A DNA stretch of 64,000 bases from Diatrype stigma (lineage: Eukaryota > Ascomycota > Sordariomycetes > Xylariales > Diatrypaceae). Both the position numbers and the translations under genes were made by a program. Each line of letters opens with the position of its first letter. Position 1 is the stretch's first letter. The notes under the pieces were generated by a model. It was not told the origin of the DNA. It was given only the letters and a program-made list of their open reading frames with translations, and searched no databases. The stretch is taken from positions 62,001 through 126,000 of the forward strand of contig JAKJXP020000080.1 of the NCBI GenBank assembly GCA_022225965.2, read 5' to 3'. Shown piece after piece: positions 24,301-37,229 of the stretch.

Positions 24301-26108
24301 GGAAGAGTGTGAAGAGGGGGGACTTGATCGGGGTTGCACAGGGAGGGGGGATGAAAATCCGGGAGGAGCTGTGCTCATTCTTCCTGGCTATGATGCCCTG
24401 CAGAAGACCACAGCAGCGCAGATTATAGCTGCGACTGGCTCTTGCTCTCTCATGCTTTTCACCGACACGACCTCCCAGCTTTCTCAAGGGGGGATAGGGA
24501 ACCCAGGGTACTATTCCCCCCTTACACCCGACGCCAAAGGAGACACCTACTACATCAGGTGCCTCCTGAGTCCAGCCGTGCAAGCAAGCGCAAAGAGGAC
24601 AACAAGATGGCCCTTGTACGGTGCCCTACCACATTCGATAGGGCAAATGATGTGTTTGTGAAGGGACGAATGCCCTATGGTGCAATTCTCTGATCGGTGC
24701 TGAATTGCCACGCCGATAGGGGATTGCACCACATGGTATTCGTCGCTGAGTCTAGCCACTTCGATCCTTGTGGTTTCTCCTTCTCCTACTATCAGCAAGG
24801 CACCTGGGAAGATGGTCACCCATCTGACCAAATGTGCGTGAGGGTCGCGCTCGGGCGCCCGACGCCCCCAACAGGCGCGGCGACGACCAAGCGACTTGGA
24901 CCTTTATTAAGGGGCCTCCGCGAAAACACCCACACGAAGGTGTAGGGTGGTGTGTTCGGAAGTCCGACATACAAGGACCTACACACCGCCCTTGCCGGAG
25001 CGGGCCGGACGCGGGAGGCCGGGGAGACAATACAGGGTGTATTGTCGTCGCTGCTGCAGCCGCCCGCCAACGCTTACTCGAACCGCTGCCGCTAGCACCA
25101 ACACGCAGCGGTAGCGGTCGAGGTACCGGCAGCGGCAGTGGCAGCGCCTCGATCCTCGGCTCCCGGTCCCGGCCCGGACCTCTTCACGAGGTGTGCTACC
25201 AGAATGGTTCCTTCGAACGCTGCCCCCATTACCGGGCCCGCCTCGACCCCGAACGGGACGAGGATGAGAAGCAAGCATACCGGGACAACAGCAAGAAGGC
25301 CCAGATGGCCCTTCGCCCGAGCCACGACGGCGACACCCACTCCGGGCAAGAGTCCTGAGCTGGACGCTTCAGGTCGTGGATGGAGTTCGAGATCTTACAC
25401 CTATCCAAGGGGAGGGGAGGGGGGCTGGGATACTTGATCAAGGTCCACATTAACGACTGGTACTGCAATCACCTTCACCAGTGGAGGCCATCCAGGCCAT
25501 CCAGTCCAAACTGGCCTCGTGGAGCAATCCTACGACCAAATTGAGAAACGGGGGGAGGGGGGCGGCTTGGTGGGCACAGGAGTGCGCAGGGGGTGGGGTG
25601 GTGGGGGCGAAACATCGTCGTATCTCGTCCTCTTCCTGCAGTGTGTGAGATTGGCCAGAGCCTACAAGGCCTGAAGGGGACGAGATACGCGACGTATCTC
25701 GATATACCCACCCCTTGAACCAGCCACTCAACTCTATACTGGTCCCTGACATTCGGGGTAACGAGACCCAGGTCAGGGTGTTGCCCACAACGGGGATGAC
25801 ACCTGCATTGCCTGACTGGACCAGCTTTATGGAAGCTGAGGACTTCCATTTGGCAGCGGCGGTGGCGGCGGCGGGCCGCCGATGATGGCAGAGGTCGGTG
25901 CTGGCCCTGTTGAGCGTCGGTGCTGGGCGTCGTCTTCACAATCACACCTGCCACACACGCCTCTATGCTGGCTCGCGCCTCCTATTCAGCTGCCATCACG
26001 CTTGCTTGCTTGCTTGGCTCCGGCTTTGCTCTAGCTTTGCTCTGGCACTTTGCTCCAGCACTCTGCACCAGCACTTTGCTCTAGCAACATGCACATATCC
26101 TCAACCCG

Positions 26109-26179
26109 CTACCCAACACGCAAGGTACATGGCCATACGATATCATGTTCAAGGCCCTTGGCCCTTGCGTGTTGGGTAG
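26109..26179. repeat. Perfect 17-bp inverted repeat
   Basis: CTACCCAACACGCAAGG (26109-26125) is the exact reverse complement of 26163-26179, with a 37-base spacer. No terminal duplication was evident. Confidence 0.8.
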
Positions 26180-27243
26180 CAGTTTGAGGTTTATGTACAT
26201 AGCATATTGCTCGAGCATTCAACCTGAGTCAAAATGTGGACAGGTTTCCCAGCCGTTGCTCCCTTTCGGGCTCACAAAAAAGGGGAGAAATGTGTTTGAG
26301 AGGGGTCCGCGGGAAGCGCTCGGGAGAAGAGGGGGAATAGCGGGGGAGGGCATCATCGGCACTAGACAACCTCGAGTGTTACTACCTCGATGGGATCATC
26401 AACAGTCGAAAAGTCCCGCATACGTGGGCAGGGTTCCTCATGGCCCTACGATATCATGTTCAAGACGAGGGTAATCGACCTGAGCCAGACCGTGGACAGC
26501 TTACCAGCTGATGCTCCCTTTGGTCCTGATGAGAAAGGAGGATATTTGCGAAGGATTTGCTGAGAGCGGGAAAAGGCTTTTCCCACTCAGCTCCCCTATT
26601 CCGAAAAGGGGTGGGGAGGGATCGTCAAAGAGGCGCAAGCTTGAAGAGGGGTGCGGCAGCCAGCCGCCTCAGCATAATACTTCTTGCACCGTTACCTATA
26701 TTGCTATTAGCTATTAGCTTTTGCTCATATAGTTGCTTCCTGCTTCAGCACCCAAACCGTTCAATCATATTAATTTTGCTTCCTAATTCTACCGACGTCT
26801 CCTCGTGTTCTCACATCGCAACCGCCAGTAGCCTAGTTGGTGGTATAATTATGTCTGTCCATGGCTTAAGTATCTAACCTAAACTATCAACAACATTAAG
26901 TACCTCTCTAAACAAGCACCCAGCACCTAATAATCAAACAACAAAGAGACACCTTCCATATGCCCTGCCCTGCCCTGTCCAGTATTGTTCATGTCCTGTC
27001 ATCATGTCCTGCCATGTCCTATAAGCAAACGCCACGCCTTTCTATTATGCAAAGCAGATATATGCTGCTTGGGTTTTGAAAACACCCCCCTTCCCGTTTT
27101 GAAAAAGAAAAATTAATCAAAGTTCGGCTTTTGGAAGCATGTTATTCAATCCACACCACAATCCATGTATCCCTTAAGAGGCCGCTTCCCAATGCTCTCG
27201 ATACTTAAACACACACACATACATACACCAATACCGGCGATGA

Positions 27244-29925
27244 TCATAGGAAACGAGGACCCATTCGGGGCGAGTTTCCCTGGCCCGGTGTGCTAGGCCA
27301 GCTCGGTGTGTGCGTGTTCCGCTCGGAGTCCAAAGGCTCCAGCTCCATCTCATCCATGTCGTCCTCAGCAGAGGCGCGCACCCAACTCTGGCGACCGAGC
27401 GGGCTTCGCCCGTTCCTGGCACGCTGGTGGCCCGGACCCGGCACCCCGAGGGCTTGTACTTGTCTGGGTAGGCGTTGCTGTTGTTGTGGAGAGTCGCCGG
27501 TCATGAGCCCAGTATGGACGCCGGGAGACGGTGCCCGCGAAGATGACGAACCGCCGCTGCTATCGTTGCTAATTCGGCGAAAGTGGTTGGATCGGCCGCC
27601 ATCCAGGCCAGCACCACCGGTCTCCGAGGTGTCCGCCCAACCACGCTGCTGGAGCTCGGCCTCGCTGAACTCGTATACCTGGCCCGTCTGCGGAATAGCG
27701 TACTGCCTGGAGTTCCCAACGAATTGGTTATACTGGCTCGCCTGGGCCATCTCGTACTTCTTGCGGTCTTCCTCGCCCATGATACTCTCGACCCTACGTG
27801 GGAGGTAAATGGAGTTGGTACCCGTCTGACCTGTCATAAAGCTCTCGACGGATCCGCCGTCGTGGGTGGTGTGGTATCGCTGATACCCGGAAGAAGAGCC
27901 ACCCATCAAATTCACGCTCATCATGGATTCCTCGGGGTGGGCATAGAAACCATTGGCCTTCTTCTCCGGAGCTGTGAATTTGCCCTCGATCTTGCCCGGT
28001 GGTTGAATTTGGCTCTTCGATCGCTGGATACCGACCTTCTTGCCTTGGCTCTCGGCTTGCTGCTGGACGGCCGGGATAAACGTCTCGGGTACGACGTTAA
28101 GTTCGTCTCCCTGCTTCTCGGCCTGCTCGATAGCTTGCTGAGGTGTCGTGTCCGCGTCGGCAGTAGCGGCGTCCGCACGGGGCCCACCCCAAGTCCTCTG
28201 ACCGGCCGTGAAGATCCCGTACACCATGTACCACCAGTTGAAGAAGGGATTTATCACAAACATCAAGGGGTACAACCAGATCTTGTATCGCTTCAGCTTC
28301 CAGCCAAAGTACATCATCATCAACCAGTTGAGACCAAGTGAGATAGCGATGAAACCAACAGGGAGGTCTGCTACCGCCTTCGTCGTGGTCATGAGGGCGA
28401 GGACCATGATAAAGAACAGGAGGGCGGTCGTTCGGATCGTATTCTGCATGAAACGGATAGTGAGAAGGATCGGGTATCGTTTCCAGAGACGCCAATCTGT
28501 AAGCATGCAAACTTCATTGGTAATGAAACCAAGAAACCACCGCCGCCGTTGCTTAACCAGCGACCTCGCAGTCTGCACCGCCTCCGTCTTGCAGAAAGCC
28601 GAAGTGCACATCTGAATCTGGAATCGCTTTTTCGCGCCGATCATGAAAAGATGGGTGAGCCAACGGTCTTCACCTAAGTGGCTCTTGGCAAAGTCGAACA
28701 AATCCTCGCACTGTTCGGCCTTGTCAGCGAAGTAGTATTTGGCCATCCGCCGGAAAGCCGAGAAGCGCAGCATAGTCAAGGCTCCAGGAAGACAAGTAAC
28801 AGCGCCGCAACCAGACTCGACGGTTCTCTCGAAGAGCTGGCCGTGGATATACTCCATATCTTGGAGCAGGGTGATGAGACTGTGCTTCTTTGTGGTCGAT
28901 GTGATCACACCCGTCATCGCCAACATGTCTCTTCGGTTGCCAGGGCTGAGCTCCATGTCGTAGACAAAATTCTGCAGGCACACCCGATCCAGAATGCAGT
29001 CGGAATCGATGAAGAGAACGAACAGGTTGTCATTACGCTTGAGATAATCCTTGTAAACTCTGTCTATGAGCTTATAGGTGGACTTCTGGCAATGACGCTT
29101 GCCTCCGTGGGGGAATCGAGAGACGGTGATACGCGCAGCTCGATACGAGACGTCAATACTCTTAGGGTATGTCTCCAAGGTCAAAGGCACACCGAGGTTC
29201 TCGATTGTCTTCAGGTACAACTCATCCTCCTGATCTCCATCGAACGACAGGAAGACGTGGATGCACGAGGGCGGGTAATCGCAGTCCACGACCGAGTTGA
29301 TAGCGGTGACGAGGACATCGGGATCTTCCTTGTAGCACGGCATAACAATGACGACCTTGGGGGCCGAAACTTCGTCTAGGACCTGTTTGATTCGCTTCGT
29401 TCTCCCGAGCTGGTGGGTGACCAGCTGGTAAATGCAGAACAGCCATGGTATGGTCAAGAGGCCGGCAAAACTCCAGAAGGCGAACCACTGGAGAAACTCG
29501 ACCATCTCTTGTGGCCAATACTGCACGATTTGGCTGGGGAGCGGTAGTGTCACGATCATGATCGGTAGGAAGATAAATCTGTCGGCTCGTTAGGGCTTGG
29601 AAAAGGACAAGATCATGTCACCTGCACCTACCGGAAGCCAGTAAACAATATCCCCAACACAATGGCCAACACCCTAATCGACCAATGCTCGGCCTTCTTG
29701 AAGACCTTCATTAAGCAATACCAGAATGCGGCTATCCATAGGAACCATTCCAAGATAGCAGCCAGCATGACTAGACCGACGATGGCGGTATACACGATCT
29801 GCGCACTGCCGTCAGCTAACAATTTCCTTCGAGACCTGACGCTACGACGGATCGGGAGCACCTACCTCGTGGACGGGCCATGGCGCCGTGATATCGTAAG
29901 GATGATCGGGATCTGTTGTAGACAT
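27244..29925 (-). CDS. Chitin synthase, class VI/VII type (no myosin motor)
   Basis: Processive family-2 glycosyltransferase making chitin from UDP-GlcNAc at the plasma membrane. Exons 29925-29866, 29798-29632 and 29578-27244 are in phase and give 853 residues. The N terminus has helices around LVMLAAILEWFLWIAAFW and in the next 60 residues. The catalytic domain carries FIDSDC (about residue 266), GEDRW (378-382) and QRRRW (419-423), the family's donor/acceptor-binding signatures. Three more hydrophobic helices follow to about residue 540. The last 300 residues are low complexity (Gln, Ser, Gly, Pro), probably a cytoplasmic regulatory tail. Length and the lack of myosin or cytochrome-b5-like domains exclude classes IV, V and VII-with-motor types; class VI versus VII cannot be decided by eye. 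Confidence 0.9.
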
Positions 29926-32900
29926 CTTGACGATCGGAGTGAAGGATAAGTTGAGTAGCAGAGGGAGGGAGGGAAATCTTCGCAAGGCGGGTTGGCAGGA
30001 AGATAAAGGGAATCCCACGGAGCTGGGCTCCTAGGTTACGTAGTGACGAAGCCTTGATTCCTCCTCATGCGGGGGGCCGGAACGTTGAAAGAAGCTGCTG
30101 AGGTTGGTGATGCAAGAACTAGTAACCTGAAAATGCGTGGCTTGACGGCTACTTGCAGTGGGACGCAAGGGGTGGGCCGGGTTTGGCTGGTCTAGAATTA
30201 GAAGGGAAAGTTTGTCCGCCGAAAAGCCAGAATCCCCCCTCTGACACAAGGCGCCTCGGTTGTAGCGATCGGGATGAACGATCGATTATCGTATCCAAGA
30301 ATCCGGGATGCGTTCGAACGTTGAGCCTGAAGTTGAAGTTGGACTGGGTTGAAGTCTTGGCTAGGACCAAGCCGGGCTGAGTAGCAGAGCTGAACACATC
30401 CAAGGAAGAAATGCCAGAGTACGAGCAGGCTATGTGACACCAAAGTGGGCAGCCAGCATAGGGAAAGCTCAATAGCTCGATAATTGCCAAAAATTGAGGT
30501 TGTCAACGCCGGCGCCGCGGAAACGGCACGAGGATACCCCCGGGATATAAGCAAAGGGATGTCTCAGCCACGCCTGTGCGTACTGGCATAAGCGGGACGG
30601 AGTAAACGGAGCTGGCCGAGGAGGACTTGGAGGCGGAGGTCGCTTTACTTGGTCCACTGGACGCTGGAACTGGACACTGGACACTGGAATTGGAGTATCT
30701 TAACTCTGCCAGTCTAGCACCTTCCACCATAAATCAAATAGATCTAGGCACTTATTAGAGATCCAGAAGGCAGCTGCGGGCCTTGAAGGTTCCAGGTTAA
30801 TAGGTTAATAGGCAGATAGGCAGCAGACAAGGGCAGCGCAGCACAGCAGGAAAGAACAGTCGGCCGCAATAACAATGACACGTAGCGCAGCTGACCGGAC
30901 CTAGTAGCAGACCCGACGTATGTAGCAAAGAGAGAATAGGACAGGAGTGAGCAAGTGAATGCAAGGGTTTAGTGATCATCCATACACAGATGCGAGCCAG
31001 ATGCGCCAGATGCACCAAGTGCGCCAGATTCGCCAGATGCACAGATGGGCGCCAACAGCACTTTATTACAACCTGGAAGGCCCTTCCTGTGGGGCCAAGA
31101 AAGAGTTCATTGATCCGTTGGAATCTGGGCTCAGCGGGATTGGCCATCTACATACATAGCACGCATCCGCGGCATCAAAGAACCGGGAGAAAAGGAGCCA
31201 CACCACACCACACCACCTCCATTTTGTGTGTACAAGTGCACTGTGCAGTACCTACCTACCTACAGATGGGACGCTAGATGCATCCATGTGTAATGTGCGC
31301 ATGTAGATATATCTGAACAGGCAGGTGTATATACTGTAACAGCAGGTATGGACAAGCTGGTTTAGGGGGGGGGGGGGGGGGGTAGTGACAGAATTGTGCA
31401 TTCATAGTTGACTCATTTCCAGGTTGGGTTGGCAGTTTGTCCAGGTTGTCTGGATTCTGTCAATGTGAGATCGTATGTGGGTACTTAGGTGGGTACGATT
31501 GTATGTGGGTTGCAGGTAGTGTACATCACCTCAGATGGGGCCATGGGGCGCTGGGGCCCTTGCTACAGGTACTACCTAAAAGTAGTATCACCAGTTGGGT
31601 TGCAGGGGATTTGCAGGGAGTTATACGGAAAACACTGCTGTGAAAATCCGTCCAATGTTCGGTAGGCAATGTGCGTGAAATCTAGAAGCCTGCATGTTGT
31701 TTACATTTGGATATTCTTTAGTCACAGAAACAGTTCGGTGAATAGCCGTAGACCAATCGCACACATGGAATTGTCAACATTCTGGGAACTATATACGAAG
31801 CAAATTGCTTGCATCTCAGCCTCTGGTGTGAAATGGGCTCTTACTAAGTGGCAACCAAGCAATTACCTAGGCCCTTGCTGCTTGCATCTCCCAGGATAGC
31901 AGGTCATGATCTTCCAACTACTTAGGTAGGTAGTCCCACTGGTTTCCATTTCGTGCATGGCAGTTATTTATAAGATGATCTACAGAGTTCTGGCATTGTC
32001 CCGCCCTATTGTATGCTGTCTTATTGTATGCTGACTGGAATGGATACCGTTTGTAACAAACAACCTGCCCAACACTGTGTTGGCAGGATACTGGACATAA
32101 CATGAGGCTGAGAGGATGATGGCCGTACCTGAAACATGCCGACTGGCAGTTCGGAGGCAAAACGGTCAGCCCCCTTTCCTCCATAGTACCTCAATATTAC
32201 CGCGAACACTAACGGTTGAGGCTAGCTCTCCTACATGTTCATTACCACCTCCGAATCTGGGGTAGGATTTAGCCAGCCGAATATCTCCAGCCCGACACAG
32301 AGCCCAGGCCAATGAGGCGTGTGTCATAGGGGCAACGGAAATTGCCAAATGCTACGTCGAGAGTACGGCGTGCCAAAGTGCTTCAATGCTGCCACAGGGC
32401 TTCAGATGTCGTTGAAATAAGGGTTTGAGTTCAACCTAGGGAATGAGGGACGCAGTATCACGTATCTCCTGTGACTAGCCGTCCATGTTAGCAGTTGGCA
32501 GCAACGTTAACATAGCCAGCGTGAGCACAAGCACAAGCAACCTCTACCACGTATTGAAGACTGCAAACAAAGTTTTTAAGCTAATAATGGAAACCCATGC
32601 GGGTGGCGGGGGATCTGCCCCTGGAACCCTGTCAAGCCCGCTGACCCCTTCCTTGGCCCTGTACTTGGCGGGCACCAGGATGTTCGGGATGTGGCTCACC
32701 CTCGAGAGAGCGAGGTCGGACTTTGCCCTATCCGGGCTAGAGGTGAATCGGGTTCAAGGATACGACGGGAAACAGATCTCGGGTGCATCTTGGTATAAAG
32801 TACCGGCTATGGCGTGAGCGACGCGAAGAAGACCAGACTCGCCAGTTCTTTTCATTTTTCTCCCTCCGCCGAGTTCGTGCATAGCTCGAAATGGAAGGAA

Positions 32901-34305
32901 GGATTGCGTTGCAAGCCTTGGCAGATCTCGTACTGAACAATCGGCGCCACCACTGGCATGCAGTAGTTATTCGCTAGTCGGTGTCTACAGGCGAGACGAG
33001 CGCTATAGCTCTTCAATGGTGCCTGCAAACTTGTGGCAGCCAGCAACCAGCATATACGACAACCTGCTGTTGGGCCTATTATCGTGCGAAAACGCCCTGT
33101 ATCTGAAAATTTCCCTCGAACGATGGCGTTCTTAGCGCTATAGCACAGGCCCTAGTCGACGGGAAGAGTTCAAGCCCGGTGGAGACCCGGTTTAGCCGGC
33201 AGCCCAGCCAGCCCGACAGGCCTTAAAAACCGGGGAATGGCAACACGGTTCAGCCCGGGTATATCTAGTAGAGAGTGTAGAGCTAGTAATAAAGTACCTG
33301 GCAGCCCTGGCAGCCCTGGCAAGCCCTAACCAAGTACGTAGTACTTACTATACATAAAAGTGCCAGCATTGTGCGATCAACCATCAATTCATCCATCAAT
33401 CGGTGCGCGGCTATCGAAGTCGTTGTTGCCGGACGGGTTCTTTTCGCCTTGCCATGTTGCCCGTCTAGTACTTCTTCGTTACCTACCTAGTACCTACCAA
33501 GTTTGTGAGGAGTAGACCCGACGATATGGTGCTGGTGGGCTACCTTCTAGAAATAGCATACGCTAAAGGCTAGAAAGGACAGCTAAGTACTTAGGCAAGT
33601 AACTACGGCGATCCATTGATCAACACGCCTGACTACGCACATGGAGCCAACTACAGTCTACTGTAGCCACTTACTATGCATGTATGCTGTTGGTATGTAA
33701 ACAGCAGGTAGTTCGAATCAAGAGAAAGAAAAGAAGGAAAAAATGCACTTCTGCAATTAGCGGTGTCAGTGTCTCTATGTACGTACATTAGGCTTAGTCG
33801 TTGCATGTGGTTGAATACGAGGTTTCGAAGTCTCTGGTTGTAGGAGGGGAAAGGAGGCCCAATCCTTCTGTCACCACCTCCCCAGGTAGTTAACTACCTT
33901 ACTCATCATTAGGCAGGATAGGTATTTACTCACAGTAAATCGCACGTATGTTAAATAAAGCTTACACCGGCCCACAAGCCTCCGATTCGCTGTCAAACGT
34001 CAAAGCGTGAGATGGCAATGCCAAGAACCCGACCACGTCTTTCGACTCATTTCGGGGTTCAGCATTGTCCGTGAAGAACGAACATTTTAACGGGTTTCAA
34101 CGAAGTTGTTCGCGCATTTTACCTATGATCTGCTTACGCCTTTCAGAGGCCCCAGAGAATTCATGACGCAAAAGCTCAACCCTGGTAACCTGGTAGGGGT
34201 CACAGGAGATGAAGACTCAAATCACATTGAATATCGCCCAGGCAGGCATGAAAATACCATGTTGTAGAGTTACAGGTACTTGATGATTACAGTACACGGT
34301 TTCAA
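29926..34305. other. Gene-free spacer, 4.4 kb
   Basis: No supported gene. It holds the chitin synthase promoter side, an 18-base G run (31365-31382), CAGATGCGCCAGATGCACC-like short repeats (about 30988-31050) and scattered CTACCTA motifs. The 110-codon plus frame at 32485-32817 lacks recognisable features. Confidence 0.5.
31365..31382 (+). repeat. 18-base poly-G run
   Basis: Uninterrupted G homopolymer; could form a quadruplex and is also a likely site of length error in sequencing. Confidence 0.9.
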
Positions 34306-35418
34306 CTAGGAAGTGGCTTTCCCCACAAAGTCCAGCACCGTATCGACCACGCCCTCCGTCCAGCTCAGGTGCGGCGAGTGGCCCGCCGGGCAGCGGTAGA
34401 TGGCAAACGGCCCGGTCTTCTGCGCCTGGAGCACGACCATGCCCTCCTGGTAGTCCTTGGGCAGCGTCAGGTCCCCCTCCAGCACCAGGTACGCGCAGGG
34501 CAGCGCCGCGTACGCGTCGTTGGTCAGCCTGGTCGTCAGGACCGGCGACGCCGTCAGGCCGGCCTCCCACTCCTTGGCTTCCGCAGGGTCGACGCCGTTG
34601 AACAGGAACTTGCCCGCGTCGACGACGGTGCCGAGACCGGCGCTACCGTGCTTCTATGCAGAGGATTTGGCTTGTTTTAGCCAACCAAAGGTACCGGTAG
34701 ATAGTTGGGGGGGGGGGTTTATATATCTTAGCAATTACATGGCAATACTGCTACTAGTCTACCTACTGCTCATACAACCTAACTTCGGATAGGGTTGAAT
34801 AAGAGGGTATGTGGTCCGTATAGGCACAGGGATAAAACAGGAGATATAAGGGAAGAAGTAAGAAAGTAAACCAATGCAATATAAAAGTAAATCGAAACGT
34901 ACATGAAACCGCAGAAACGGCGGCGTGTAGAACGTCCCATCCTTCGGCTGGAAGAAGCTGTGGACCGACTCGCCGACAGGGATGACGAAGGCGCCGACAT
35001 ACAGGATGCCGACGACGCCGCCGCGCAGGCCGCGGGCCCGGCGCGCCGGCGCCTGCAGGTCCGGGCGCGCCGCCTCGGTGGCGACCCAGCCGCCCGACGA
35101 GTGCCCGAGCAGGAGCACGTCGCGCTCCCGGTCGCGCACCAGCGGCTCGAGCACGGCCAGGACGGCCTCGGCGTCCGCCTCGCCCTGCGGGTACCCGCCC
35201 TCCTCCGGGGGCCCCCGGTCGAAGTCCGGGTTGCGGACCGGGTCGTCGCCGACGTTCAGCTTGGTCAGGTCCGAGGTGGGCAGCTGCGGGCAGTACACTT
35301 CGATGGGGCTATCTGCTGCTGCTCCCCGAGCTCGCAGGGCCTCGATCAGAGGTCCGTACGGTGCCGGCGTGTGGTAGGACCCGTGGCAGATGACGACGGC
35401 GAGGTTCGAAGGAGACAT
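34306..35418 (-). CDS. Alpha/beta hydrolase (esterase-like)
   Basis: Serine hydrolase of the AB-hydrolase superfamily, 287 residues from exons 35418-34903 and 34653-34306. The intron is long for this window (249 bp, GTACGT to GCATAG) and contains a G10 run. The start AVVICHGSYHTPAPYGPLIE places the oxyanion-hole HG motif at the first strand. The nucleophile elbow is GHSSGG with Ser107. The acid is probably the Asp in LEGDLTLP, and the base is the His in CPAGHSPHLS near the C terminus, so the triad looks complete. No signal peptide, so probably cytosolic. The arrangement resembles small fungal esterases acting on aromatic or secondary-metabolite esters, but the substrate cannot be told and no biosynthetic cluster surrounds it. 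Confidence 0.85.
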
Positions 35419-37229
35419 GGTGGGGAAAGGGGAGGTCGAGCGAGAACCAGTTTGGATGATTGGATAAGATAGAGACTTAACGATAGCCTACGCGGTGAGG
35501 TTGACAAGCAGACAAGGATCTGATGGGGATGGGGGATGGGGATGGGGATGGGGATGGGGTGGGATATCTTGAGCCCTGATGATGGTGATGGTGATGAACT
35601 CTTACGTCCGGGTGGACCTGTCTATCTACTCAGTATAGGTTCATGTAGGCAACTATGTAACTCGTAGGCTGACAATCCTAAGCTAAGCGCGATCAAGACT
35701 AGGGAGTATCAAATCGCCTACATTGAGAAAATGGACTGGGCGAACAGCGAAGCAAAGCGGCACGTAATCAGAACGAAGGATCTGTAGCTAACTTGATCTG
35801 TTCTCACTAGTATAGGGTAGAATACTATAACCGCCCTGGCTGCCGTACGACCATAGATAATGAGAATTGCAGCACGTAGAATTATGAAAGGGGTCCAGTC
35901 AGCAGCAAAGGATGTCAGTGTTGGTGTTGGTGTTGGTGTTATACTACGTAGTAATGGTGTTGCAGAGTAGATGTGGGGATATATGGGACCTACACCTATA
36001 TCATAGTGTCATTGACCCCTCTCCCCCCCTTGCTTTTATTCCCCCTTTTCCGAAACGCAGGTGGGCAGAGACCGAAATAGCTACCCACGTTGGGTATGTT
36101 AACTCTGACAACACATTTGCGACTCCTTGCTTCAAAAAGCAAGGCCAAGCCTGGTAGGTTGACGGCTTAGCCGCTTAGGTTATTAAAGGGGATGTTTCAT
36201 AAGATATGGACTGGACTGGACACATCGCAGTTTGAAGACTTGTTGGAGCTATCGGCCCCAGAAATCCTCTAACGATGCATCTTATGTTCACTTGTTGGCG
36301 GAACCTCCTACTCCCATTACTACCTTTCGTAAATCAGTATAGCATACATTTTACACTACTCCGTTGTGCAGGTACTCCCGCAGCCCTGCCTATTGACTTA
36401 TGCTCACCTTGCTGGTTATTTTGAGGGTATTCGATTCGTCTTACTGGCCAGCTCCGCGTCCAAACTTGAATATAAGTCGGCGGAACGCAGCTTTTATAAG
36501 ACTCTGACTACAAGCGATATGTCTGCCAGGAGATATTGAAATCAATATATCGTAGGACGAGGGGTGCCCTAGTGGCTCTATGATGTCTTTCATGGGGGTG
36601 GAGGCCTTCAGTAGAACTCCCATGCACAAGAGACTCAGGTGAACCTCGGCTTTTATCTACGATAGCGCTTGGAAACTACCACATATGCCCAGACAGTGCC
36701 ATACTTCATGCTCCATTTCACCTGCAACACACCGTTGGGAGTTCCTGTTTGGAGCTGTGATCGAGTTTTGTGAGATATCAAACGCGATAATTTCATGTAC
36801 TGTAAGGACGTTGTTATCGATTCCCAGCTTGGAACATTAGTTGCTTAGGGTGTCAACTCAAAGATAGCATCATGATATATGGCTGAAAAGTTCTTTATTG
36901 GTACAGAGCAGTTCTCTGATCCTTTTACCACCTTCTTCCCAAATAATTCCATGCTCGTCTCCTATTCCGCCCACGAAGGAACCAGATACAACAGAAGTGG
37001 CTAAACTGTTCCACTAACAATCCATGATTTACATTCAATCCCCATGCTTGAAATCCAAACTCCTGAAATCCACATGCGACCCCCCGCCCCTTCCCCTATT
37101 CCCTTGAGTTCAACAACAATTATACAGTCCGTCGTTGAGCGGTGGTTACACATGCAACCATCCCCCTCAAGAAAAGAGGTATGATACCCATCCATCCATC
37201 CATCCAACCAGCCAGCTCTAATACGTCAG
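35419..37229. other. Gene-free spacer with simple repeats
   Basis: Contains a GGGGAT repeat (about 35522-35562), a GATGGT run and a GTTGGT repeat (about 35920-35940). No convincing coding frame. Confidence 0.5.

Larger units (their letters stand above)
23100..26700 (+). pseudogene. Patchwork of broken protein-like frames, possibly decayed genes
   Basis: Several plus-strand stretches have balanced, protein-like composition but are cut by stops or change frame. Examples are GREEWTRNCAEFGRQRVL (about 23225-23280), VVSISPNIPVKQIIADIARP (about 23902-23960), LSKGRGGGLGYLIKVHINDW (about 25395-25455) and PYDIMFKTRVIDLSQTVDSL (about 26448-26507). The last has a diverged second copy near 26133-26270. 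A short segment at about 24747-24780 resembles the 3' end of the RRM-like gene (FDPC context). No continuous gene model could be built and no family was recognised. Decay of one or more genes is an inference; frameshifts in the assembly are an alternative. Confidence 0.25.

Noticed and set aside
24834..25358. 174-codon plus-strand frame
   Set aside because: Arg/Gly/Ser-rich with simple-repeat character and no recognisable domain; mentioned only as part of the patchwork region.
27583..28341. 252-codon plus-strand frame opposite chitin synthase
   Set aside because: Antisense shadow of the chitin synthase coding sequence without any domain feature.
32485..32817. 110-codon plus-strand frame in the 30-34 kb spacer
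   Set aside because: No motif, no supporting introns or neighbours, and composition not clearly protein-like.
33700..33725. GTTCGAATC, similar to a tRNA B-box
   Set aside because: No matching A-box, acceptor stem or cloverleaf could be formed around it. No tRNA was found elsewhere in the window either.
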